This document shows, piece by piece, positions 1 through 6,813 of a DNA stretch of 64,000 nt. A program made the translations under genes and the position numbers. Numbering within the stretch: the stretch's first letter is position 1; each line of letters opens with the position of its first letter. Where the stretch lies: assembly GCA_017441385.1 (NCBI GenBank), contig JAFRXY010000090.1, positions 30,392 through 94,391 of the forward strand, in the 5' to 3' direction. The stretch comes from Clostridia bacterium (GTDB lineage Bacteria > Bacillota > Clostridia > Oscillospirales > Acutalibacteraceae). Below the pieces are notes generated by a model, which did not search any database, had not been told where the DNA came from, and saw nothing but the letters and a program-made list of their open reading frames with translations.

Positions 1-1210
1 CCAGCTTTTCACCTAATCCTTTCAGACCGTGAGGCAGCTTTTTTGGATTTGCGTCCCAGTCGCCGAGGGAGCTTGTGTCGTCGCCCCGCTCGCCGAACCA
101 GCCGTCGTCCATCACGAGCATTTCTAGCCCCAAGTCCTTGCCGATGGAAGCGAGGTCGAGCAGGGTGCTCTCCGAAATGTTGAAGTAGCAGGCCTCCCAG
201 CTGTTGAGCAGAACGGGACGCGGCTGCTTCTTCCACTTGCCGCGCACGATATGCTCCCGGACGAATGCATGCATATTCTCGCTCTGACCGGAGAAGCCGC
301 CCGCCGAGAAGGTCATCACCGACTCGGGCGTTTCAAACATTTCGCCCTTACGCAGAAGGAAGCGGAACCCTTCGGGCTGAATGCCATTGACAATGCGGGT
401 CTTGCCGAAGGCGTTGACTTCGACGGAGGCGTAATGATTGCCGCTGTAGATCAGGTTGAAGCCGTAGACCGCGCCGATATTCTCCGACGCATCGGGCGAA
501 TGTACCATGAAGAAGGGATTGGCGCGGCTGGAAGAACAGCCGGCGCGGGATTCAATGACGAATTTGCCGGCGCTGAGCGACGCGGTATTCTTGTTCATCT
601 CGTGCGCCCACGAGCCGTGGAAGGACGTGACCGAAACGCCGCTGAACGGAATGTCGATCTGCGTGCTGAGCAGGCGTTCGATGGCAACGCTGCTCTGCCC
701 CTTGTTGATGAGCTTCGCGCTGCGGGTGATCACGTCGCATTCCGGGAAGACGCAGTAATGCAGTTCCAGCACAAGCTCCCCGTCGGTCAGCGTCAGGGTA
801 AGATGCTCGATTTTGCCGTCCTCGCAGTAGGCGCAGGGCAATGTGCGAAGCGGCGTGCGGCTGTCGGTAATGGTGAAGGACGCAAATCTGAAATCCGAGG
901 TGCGTGAGCCGTTTTCCCTGACCAGTTCAAGGAAGGGTTCACGGATGTCCCCGTGTCCGCCGGAGGATATTTCCAGACACATGTCCTCCAGCACGGTGGT
1001 CGGAAATTCATGGGAATAGGCGATCACGTTGCCCGGCTCAAATTCCCGTTTTTCACGGAAGACATCGCACTGCGCCGCGTCGCTGACAGCAATCTTTGTG
1101 CCGTAATAAAGATGCTCCGCGTGTCCCGACGGGCTGACGGAAATCACGTAGGTCGTGGCTTTGGTGTCGAGTACAAACGCCGGGCGTTCTCCTTCCAATC
1201 TGCGGATCAT
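1..1210 (-). CDS. Alpha-galactosidase, GH36 family (3' end outside window)
   Basis: About 403 N-terminal residues are present; the gene runs off the left edge. GH36 enzymes hydrolyse terminal alpha-galactosides such as melibiose and raffinose. The translation carries the N-terminal beta-sandwich part and reaches the start of the catalytic barrel, with the family motif MDDGWFGERGDD near residue 365. The KWD nucleophile motif would lie beyond the edge, so activity cannot be judged. The ATG follows GGAGAATAAAAGAA, whose GGAG overlaps the end of the upstream transporter gene, so the two are translationally coupled. There is no signal peptide, so the enzyme is probably cytoplasmic, fitting import of intact sugar by the neighbouring symporter. 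Confidence 0.88.
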   Translation of the reverse strand, partial: MIRRLEGERPAFVLDTKATTYVISVSPSGHAEHLYYGTKIAVSDAAQCDVFREKREFEPGNVIAYSHEFPTTVLEDMCLEISSGGHGDIREPFLELVRENGSRTSDFRFASFTITDSRTPLRTLPCAYCEDGKIEHLTLTLTDGELVLELHYCVFPECDVITRSAKLINKGQSSVAIERLLSTQIDIPFSGVSVTSFHGSWAHEMNKNTASLSAGKFVIESRAGCSSSRANPFFMVHSPDASENIGAVYGFNLIYSGNHYASVEVNAFGKTRIVNGIQPEGFRFLLRKGEMFETPESVMTFSAGGFSGQSENMHAFVREHIVRGKWKKQPRPVLLNSWEACYFNISESTLLDLASIGKDLGLEMLVMDDGWFGERGDDTSSLGDWDANPKKLPHGLKGLGEKL

Positions 1211-1215
1211 TTCTT

Positions 1216-2955
1216 TTATTCTCCTTCCTCGTCGTCGGGGAATTTTGTGATCATGCCGCTGTCTTCTTCATCTGTTTGTTCGACAGCGGGTGTTTCTTCA
1301 ACAGGTGTTTCGGTGATTGCCATTACTTCCTGCTCGATCTCTTCCACGGTCGGCTTTTCAGCGGTTTCGGCAGGAGCTTCCTCTGCGGTCTCAACAGGTG
1401 CTTCCTCCGCGGTTTCGGCAGGAGCTTCCTCTGCGGTCTCAACAGGTGCTTCCTCTGCGGTTTCGGCAGGAGCTTCCTCTGCGGTCTCAACAGGTGCTTC
1501 CTCTGCGGTTTCGGCAGGAGCTTCCTCTGTAGGAGAATTCTTCTTATCGATGGTCGCCATGACCTTCTTTTCATTGTAGAAACCGAGAATCATCGCGCCG
1601 AGCACGCAGAATACGACCGCGACAATGCCGACGATGGTCATTCCGAGTACCGAAGCGGTGATGTCATTGCTTTCCTTGTTCTGTGTGGTGCCGATAATGG
1701 CCAAGGATGTGAAGATGAGCATAGCCAGCGACTGACCGAATTTCATGGCGAAGGTACGGGCGGCGAAGAACATGCCCTCGCGGTTTTCGCCGGTGTCAAT
1801 GCCGTCCGCTTCAGCCACGTCCGCGACAATAGACTGGGGGATAATGCCCAGAAGCGCCATCGGGAAAGCTGCGATCACGCAGATCGCGATGCCGAAGTAA
1901 ACGCCGGGAATGGAACCCATTTCAAGCAGACCGGGATTTTCAGCGGTGCCGAGAATGCCGATGAGCGTAGCAACCACATAAGCCAGCGCCAGACCGAGGA
2001 AACCGGTGATGACCAGCTTCTTCTTGCCGAATTTCTTGACCAGCCCCGAAACGACGGGGTAGAAGCAGGCGGAGAGAACAGTCATGCCGCCGAGGAAATA
2101 CATGGTGAAGGATTCGTCGATATTCATGGAAACCTTCACAAAGAAGGGAAGTCCCGTCTGGAAGAGCGTCAAGCCCACCCAGTACATGATATCGGAACCG
2201 ACAAAAGTGCGGAAGCTGCCGTTGCGGAAGGTCGCGCCGAGCGACTTGAACATATTGGTCTCAGAAGGCTTGGTATCGACAAATTCCTTCTCTTTCAGGG
2301 CGAAGGTGGGAATCAGCATGCAGATGCAGGCGACGACCGCCAGCACGATGAAGCAGATGCGGTAGCTCCACGCGAAGCCGTAGGATTCACGCAGCATTCC
2401 CGCGAATACGAAAGGCGTATAGGCGAGCATGGTGCCGGCGAAGAAGGTCAGCGAAATCGCGGTGGAGATATACATACGGTCGTCCTGCGTTTTGCCGAAC
2501 TCGGAGATAAGAGCGTTGTAGGGGGTACAGTACATCGTCATAAAGAGATAGAACAGCACGATAAAAACGGAAATCCAGATGATGTTGGTGTTGCTGATTG
2601 CCTCCACAGGCGCACAGAACAGCAGGACGGTCACAGCGGAAAGGGGGATTGCCGCCAGCTGCATGAAGGGAATGCGCCTGCCGCGCTTGTTTTTGCTTCT
2701 GTCGGACATTGAAGCGATAAGAGGGTCGGTGACCGCGTCGAACACACGGGAAAGGGCGGTGATAAGACCGAGGATGGTGAGAAATCCGCCGATGACAAGA
2801 CCGGGGACGATATACTGCTGGGCGCCGCCTTCGATATCCGCCTGCGTGGGAAGGTAGAAGGTGACGAACCACGCGCTGATAATACCCGAGAGCATAGACC
2901 AGCCGAGCTGGCCGACCGCGAAGATACGCATTTGTCTTTTGGTTAATCTTTTCAT
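1216..2955 (-). CDS. GPH-family sugar:cation symporter with long acidic repeat tail
   Basis: A 579-residue membrane protein of the glycoside-pentoside-hexuronide:cation symporter family (MelB-like, MFS fold). Roughly residues 1-455 hold about twelve hydrophobic segments, with the family signature around SRVFDAVTDPLIASMSDRSK near residue 70. It probably imports alpha-galactosides for the GH36 enzyme encoded 5 bp downstream. Odd feature: the family is usually about 450-500 residues, but here a cytoplasmic tail of some 120 residues follows the last membrane segment, rich in Glu, Ala, Pro and Thr and including seven 8-residue tandem repeats. The start has a good GGAGG about 8 bases upstream. The exact substrate is inferred from the neighbour. 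Confidence 0.88.
   Translation of the reverse strand: MKRLTKRQMRIFAVGQLGWSMLSGIISAWFVTFYLPTQADIEGGAQQYIVPGLVIGGFLTILGLITALSRVFDAVTDPLIASMSDRSKNKRGRRIPFMQLAAIPLSAVTVLLFCAPVEAISNTNIIWISVFIVLFYLFMTMYCTPYNALISEFGKTQDDRMYISTAISLTFFAGTMLAYTPFVFAGMLRESYGFAWSYRICFIVLAVVACICMLIPTFALKEKEFVDTKPSETNMFKSLGATFRNGSFRTFVGSDIMYWVGLTLFQTGLPFFVKVSMNIDESFTMYFLGGMTVLSACFYPVVSGLVKKFGKKKLVITGFLGLALAYVVATLIGILGTAENPGLLEMGSIPGVYFGIAICVIAAFPMALLGIIPQSIVADVAEADGIDTGENREGMFFAARTFAMKFGQSLAMLIFTSLAIIGTTQNKESNDITASVLGMTIVGIVAVVFCVLGAMILGFYNEKKVMATIDKKNSPTEEAPAETAEEAPVETAEEAPAETAEEAPVETAEEAPAETAEEAPVETAEEAPAETAEKPTVEEIEQEVMAITETPVEETPAVEQTDEEDSGMITKFPDDEEGE
1360..1527 (-). repeat. In-frame 24/48-bp tandem repeat in the symporter tail
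   Basis: Seven tandem 24-bp units encode EEAPAETA (four copies) and EEAPVETA (three copies) in strict alternation, so the higher-order period is 48 bp. Copies are nearly identical at DNA level, which points to recent slippage or unequal recombination. There are no spacers, so it is not a CRISPR. Confidence 0.95.
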
Positions 2956-3014
2956 GATGGCCTCCTAGAAAATAATAAAATAATAGCATAGCGCAGCGTC
3001 GAACAAGCGAGCCT

Positions 3015-3032
3015 CGCTTAACTTGTTAAGCG
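3015..3032. promoter_or_regulatory. 18-bp palindrome upstream of the alpha-galactoside operon
   Basis: CGCTTAACTTGTTAAGCG has perfect 8-base arms around a 2-base centre and lies about 60 bp upstream of the symporter start. Size and symmetry suit a sugar-responsive repressor operator (LacI/GalR type, for example), but no regulator gene is in view, and it could equally be a short hairpin belonging to the adjacent GC-rich repeat. The rest of this 380-bp gap holds that repeat and no credible gene. Confidence 0.35.
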
Positions 3033-3189
3033 GAGCGAGCGAGCAAGACCAGCTGCATATTAAAACGGGCTTGGGCGAATGCAGACGGAAGCGGCGATTT
3101 TCGGGGTTAGGGATGGTCTTACGTCGCAGTGCGTTCTGATGTCAGGGGAAGTGCTTCGGTATTCGCCTGACCCTGTCGCGTGTCCGGGC

Positions 3190-3335
3190 TGGTCTTGCTC
3201 GGTCGCTGCGCTCCCTCTCGAGGGCTCTGCCCTCGACCTCCCGCAAGGGCTCTGCCCTTGACCCGCCAGGGAGCAGTGGCCACCTGGACCCCACGCTCGC
3301 ATTCGCTCGCTAATTATGCGCTTCGCTTTTCTTTT
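3190..3335 (-). repeat. Dispersed hairpin-array repeat, copy A
   Basis: A GC-rich non-coding block made of consecutive small hairpins: CGAGGG-CTCTG-CCCTCG, then CAAGGG-CTCTG-CCCTTG, then a CCAGG...CCTGG stem, followed by the conserved line ending GCATTCGCTCGCTAATTA and a T-rich end. The same arrangement recurs near 36.9 kb. Read on the minus strand, the element starts right after the stop codon of the 487-residue gene, so it would be the 3' UTR of that transcript. Stems change in a compensating way while the CTCTG loop stays fixed. Short ORFs through it are artefacts. Confidence 0.8.
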
Positions 3336-4799
3336 TTATTTCTTCAAATTCATTGCTAATTTTACCACGTTGTACGCGCCGTCGTAAATGCCTGTCGCTT
3401 TATTTTGCTTTATCTGCTCGCACATTCCGTTGAACAGCGCGTCCTCGCCGAGGAACAGATCAAGCATCTGCAAGGTGTGCGGTACGTCCTCGCATTCCAG
3501 CGTGCCGTCGCCGATCTCCGCCGAGTGAATCGCGCCCCATTTCTCATGTCCGCCGATTCTCTTCAAAAACAGCTTGGGCACCGGATAGAAGGCAAGCTCG
3601 CTCGGCTTGGTGACAAGTACGTCCGCGGAACGCATCAGCAGGTTGGTGCAGTAGACCGCTTCAAAGATGTTCTCGTGCCAGAAGGCGTGTATTCCCTCCA
3701 CTTCGCCGTCAATCGCGGCAGCGGCAAAGGAATTGGTGTCCGCCCAGTCGTTGAAGTGTTCGGTGCTGATCTCTTTCAGACCCTTGATACGCTTGCAGAG
3801 GGTCTCCCAGACCTTCCTGTAATCACCGACATTGACATAAAGCGCCGCCTTCTTCTCCTTGATGAGCGGCAGAAGGTGCTTGATGATAGCTTCAAATAAT
3901 TCCCTCTGTGCGCCGGCGCCGCCAATCGTCAGCAGGAACCGCATGGGCTTGCCGTCCGCCTTGCGCTTCATTCTCGCGTCGCAATCGGCTTCGAGATTAC
4001 TGACAAGCTCGTGGTCGATGTAATGTCCCGTATAAACAAGGCTGTCGGCGGGCATGGGGTTCAGCACGTCCTCCTTCTGCATCCCGTTGAGAATGCGATA
4101 GCCCATGTAGCTCTGGTGCGTCTGAACGGTATGGACGCTGCCCTCCGCAAAATGAAGCGCCATCGGCCAGTTGTCGGGAATCGCGTTGACGACATGCTGC
4201 ATTCCGGCGTGAAGCGCCGCCTGCGCCGGCCACACATGCGTGCCGATGACCGGAATCTCCTTCGGGATATTCCTGTAGACCGGCGCCATCAATTCCGCGT
4301 TCTTCTGGTCGCCGGCGTTGTAGGTGAGCTGCCGGAATCCCTCGTAATTGAGCGGCTCCCAGTACTTCTTGTTGAAGAGCTTGCTCTTCTGGGAAAGCCT
4401 TGAACCCATGGAATAAAGGTCATTCTGCGCGCCGATCACCTTGGTGCAGGTGGTATTCGGGTAGGAATTGAGATCCATCCAGTAGGGCGTGTAACCCAGC
4501 GCGTGCGCCGCCGAAGCCATTGCGATGGAAATGCGGTAATGACCGAAGCCCATGCGGATGTTGCCGACGATAATTCCCTTCCCGGTGTCAAAGGGAATGT
4601 CGCCTTCCCCTTCGTCCACACGGATGTCGTAGACGCCGAGCGGATCCTTCAGTATTGCGTTGGGAACCAGCTTGACCTTATAATCCGCCGCGCTGTCATC
4701 GCCGAATTTGCGGGCGAATTTCTTCTTGGACTTGGCGGCTGCTTTGACCGCCTTTTTTGGGATGGGATTGCCGAAGATTTCGCTTGATCTCTCAGTCAT
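3336..4799 (-). CDS. Putative GT-B-fold glycosyltransferase-like protein of unknown function
   Basis: A 487-residue soluble protein with no signal peptide or membrane segment. The N-terminus (about 1-40) is Lys/Ala-rich. Two features suggest a GT-B fold like MurG/UGT enzymes: a glycine-rich loop GNIRMGFGHYRIS near residue 80, typical of an N-terminal Rossmann half, and LTIGGAGAQRE near 290 followed by ADVLVTKPSELAFYPVP near 400, which resembles the donor-binding half. I do not recognise a characterised family or a substrate. It is monocistronic, with RBS GGAGG about 10 bases upstream, an AT-rich promoter region on one side and the dispersed hairpin repeat at its 3' end. The glycosyltransferase assignment is inference. 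Confidence 0.6.
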   Translation of the reverse strand: MTERSSEIFGNPIPKKAVKAAAKSKKKFARKFGDDSAADYKVKLVPNAILKDPLGVYDIRVDEGEGDIPFDTGKGIIVGNIRMGFGHYRISIAMASAAHALGYTPYWMDLNSYPNTTCTKVIGAQNDLYSMGSRLSQKSKLFNKKYWEPLNYEGFRQLTYNAGDQKNAELMAPVYRNIPKEIPVIGTHVWPAQAALHAGMQHVVNAIPDNWPMALHFAEGSVHTVQTHQSYMGYRILNGMQKEDVLNPMPADSLVYTGHYIDHELVSNLEADCDARMKRKADGKPMRFLLTIGGAGAQRELFEAIIKHLLPLIKEKKAALYVNVGDYRKVWETLCKRIKGLKEISTEHFNDWADTNSFAAAAIDGEVEGIHAFWHENIFEAVYCTNLLMRSADVLVTKPSELAFYPVPKLFLKRIGGHEKWGAIHSAEIGDGTLECEDVPHTLQMLDLFLGEDALFNGMCEQIKQNKATGIYDGAYNVVKLAMNLKK

Positions 4800-4937
4800 G
4801 GTGAGTATATTCCTCCTTTGTGACTATATTAAAATTTGCCATATTTTTTAAGATATAGCATATTCTTTTTATATAATATCATGCTTTTCAATATAATGCA
4901 AGTGAATTATCTGAAATAATCCGGATAAAAAAGACCA

Positions 4938-4976
4938 AACAAAAATGCCGCCCGGTTTTTTCATCGGACGGCATTT
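4938..4976 (-). terminator. Rho-independent terminator after the DNA glycosylase gene
   Basis: On the minus strand a stem AAATGCCGTCCG / CGGGCGGCATTT is followed by TTTTTG, 10 bp past the stop of the glycosylase gene. The remaining 4800-4937 stretch is very AT-rich and must hold the promoter of the 487-residue gene; no single -35/-10 pair stands out. Confidence 0.85.
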
Positions 4977-4985
4977 GAAAAATTC

Positions 4986-5594
4986 TTATATTTTCGACGA
5001 AATGTAATGGCTGCCCCTGACCGCGAAACGCCAGTCGCGTTCCGCGTCCTCTCCGGCGTAGTCGATGTTGACCCGCCTTCCGCGGATGATTCCGGGAGGG
5101 ACAAATCCGTCGTCCTCCAGCCAGAGACATTCCCCGCAGAGGTCTTCGCCGTAGAGGGATTTGTCGATTCCCATTGCAATGCAGAGCCTGCCGGGACCGC
5201 TGCACAATTGCCGGAGATTGTCGGTGCCGCGCCGCCGCTTCATCAGCTCAATTCCCTCGACCGGCTCCAATGCCCTGAGAAAAATACAGTGAGGAATGTT
5301 TTCCCTGTTCACGATGATATTCATGCAGCAGTACATGCCGTAGATGAGATAGACATAGGCGTGTCCGCCCTCGGCATACATGATTTCTGTGCGGGTCGTG
5401 CGCCGACCGCCGTAGGCGTGACAGCCCCTGTCGTTTTCCCCCATATAGGCTTCCAGCTCGACGATCCTTCCGGCGGTCAATCCTTCCGGAGAATCGTTGA
5501 CGAGAATCTTGCCGAGCAGCTTTCCGGCGGCTTCAAGACCGTCGCAGAGGTAAAAATCGCGGCTGAGTTTTTGTCCGCGTGTGAAATTGCCCAT
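4986..5594 (-). CDS. DNA-3-methyladenine glycosylase (AAG/MPG family)
   Basis: A 202-residue protein of the alkyladenine DNA glycosylase family, which excises alkylated purines in base excision repair. Family blocks are visible: an N-terminal RDFYLCDGLEAAGKLLGK segment, GRIVELEAYMGENDRGCHAYGG with the catalytic Glu and the intercalation region, MYAEGGHAYVYLIYGMYCCMN, and C-terminal SGPGRLCIAMGID. Length matches the family. The start is set at the second of two nearby ATGs because AAAGG lies 8-10 bases before it; the first ATG touches that AAAGG. The gene begins 13 bp after the VanY stop, so the two are cotranscribed. Location is cytoplasmic. Confidence 0.92.
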   Translation of the reverse strand: MGNFTRGQKLSRDFYLCDGLEAAGKLLGKILVNDSPEGLTAGRIVELEAYMGENDRGCHAYGGRRTTRTEIMYAEGGHAYVYLIYGMYCCMNIIVNRENIPHCIFLRALEPVEGIELMKRRRGTDNLRQLCSGPGRLCIAMGIDKSLYGEDLCGECLWLEDDGFVPPGIIRGRRVNIDYAGEDAERDWRFAVRGSHYISSKI

Positions 5595-5607
5595 TTCCAT
5601 CACCTTT

Positions 5608-6627
5608 TCACTCGACTGTCGCGGGGTTGTCGATGGCATAATCGTTGGCGGCGGTTTCGGCTTCCTTCTGGAGATCAATATATTCCTCCAAGCATAGATG
5701 GTTGACATACATATAGGTTGCGTGATTGACTCCCACATAGCGGATATGCCACGGCTCATATTTGATGCGTGTGATGTCTTCCTTGTCGGAGGGATAGCGT
5801 ATGATAAAACCGTACTTGTAACAATTGTCTGCCAGCCATTTTCCTTCGGGGGTGTCATAATAATCGTGGTCGGTGTTGTTGCTGTTGCTCACGTCGATGG
5901 TGCAGCCCAGCTGATGCTCTGAATTGCCGGGGGTCTGGGTGGTGCCAAGCGCCAGCGAACGGGCCTCGGTGGAGGTTTTCCCCTGATTCATGTAATTCTG
6001 TACCGCCTTGTTGTAAAGCTCGCTTTGCTTGGCGTAGCTGCGGTAGGCGCTGATAATGTGCATTCGTCCCTTGATAGCATAATACATATCAATATACATT
6101 TTTTTGTATGCCGAAAACGTCTCCTCGGTTGCATAAAGCACGTCATATCCTTCGGCTGTGTAATTTTCGGGAATCTTTACCAGATTTTTCGGAACGAAAT
6201 CGGCGCCTAGCGTATTCTTGTAATTGGCGATCATCAGCTTTTCGTAATAGAGGGGAGGAAGCGTGCTTTCCGGCGGAAGGGGCTTATATTTTGCCGTGAC
6301 CTTTATCTGAGCAGAAATATCTCCTGAAACCGCCCCGAGCAGGGTGTTTCCGCTTTTCAGAGCTACGATCCTGCCGTTCTGCACGCCGAGAACGCCGTCG
6401 TCGGCAATCTCCCATGTATATGACACATCGGCGTTTTTGGGAATGGCGACAGGCTTTACCTGCACCTCGTCGCCGACATACACCGCGATCCTGTCGCAGT
6501 CGAAGGAGATGCTCTGCAGGGTGTGGTCGATCTGCCTGATTTTAGACCGGCCGGGAGAAACCGTCTTTTTGCATATCACGGCGACAGCCGCCAGCGCAAT
6601 GATAACAAACACCGCCCGCTGTATCAT
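5608..6627 (-). CDS. D-alanyl-D-alanine carboxypeptidase, VanY/M15B family, with Ig-like domain
   Basis: A 339-residue exported, membrane-anchored protein. Residues 5-20 form a signal anchor. About residues 35-115 resemble a bacterial Ig-like (Big_2) domain. The M15B zinc peptidase domain follows from about 140, with SEHQLGCTIDVS carrying the His and Asp zinc ligands and EPWHIRYVG carrying the Glu/His pair. Such enzymes remove the terminal D-Ala from peptidoglycan stem peptides; with no vanH/A/X genes nearby, wall trimming rather than glycopeptide resistance is the likely role. It is transcribed from a clear promoter just upstream and followed by the DNA glycosylase gene. Confidence 0.9.
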   Translation of the reverse strand: MIQRAVFVIIALAAVAVICKKTVSPGRSKIRQIDHTLQSISFDCDRIAVYVGDEVQVKPVAIPKNADVSYTWEIADDGVLGVQNGRIVALKSGNTLLGAVSGDISAQIKVTAKYKPLPPESTLPPLYYEKLMIANYKNTLGADFVPKNLVKIPENYTAEGYDVLYATEETFSAYKKMYIDMYYAIKGRMHIISAYRSYAKQSELYNKAVQNYMNQGKTSTEARSLALGTTQTPGNSEHQLGCTIDVSNSNNTDHDYYDTPEGKWLADNCYKYGFIIRYPSDKEDITRIKYEPWHIRYVGVNHATYMYVNHLCLEEYIDLQKEAETAANDYAIDNPATVE

Positions 6628-6717
6628 AACCGCCGTAATGACGACGCTTTTTTCCTCACTTATCTTTAATGTGACGTCTTTGATTTCGATGCACCTCTTG
6701 TCATTTCGTCATTCATT

Positions 6718-6746
6718 ATTGTATGGTCTGACGAAGATAATGTCAA
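6718..6746 (-). promoter_or_regulatory. Sigma-A promoter of the VanY-glycosylase operon
   Basis: Minus strand: TTGACA, 17-bp spacer, TACAAT, located about 90 bp upstream of the VanY start. The -35 is a full consensus match and the spacing is ideal. Confidence 0.8.
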
Positions 6747-6761
6747 CCCGAAATTTCCTGC

Positions 6762-6805
6762 AAAAATGCAGCCGTACACCGGATTCATGCTCCGCTGCAC
6801 GGCTG
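6762..6805 (-). terminator. Terminator after the LCP gene
   Basis: Minus strand: CAGCCGT pairs with ACGGCTG around a structured loop, then CATTTTTGC. It lies 9 bp past the stop codon of the LCP gene and just upstream of the VanY promoter. Confidence 0.75.
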
Positions 6806-6813
6806 TTGAATTG

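Noticed and set aside
3060..3302. Open frames across the GC-rich repeat, with similar translations at the two copies (GPG-SLAG-GQSP)
   Set aside because: They follow the hairpin repeat, have no RBS and no conserved protein features; similarity comes from the shared non-coding repeat.
5608..6627. VanY as evidence of a vancomycin-resistance cluster
   Set aside because: No vanH, vanA/B-type ligase, vanX or VanRS genes are nearby; M15B carboxypeptidases are common wall-trimming enzymes.
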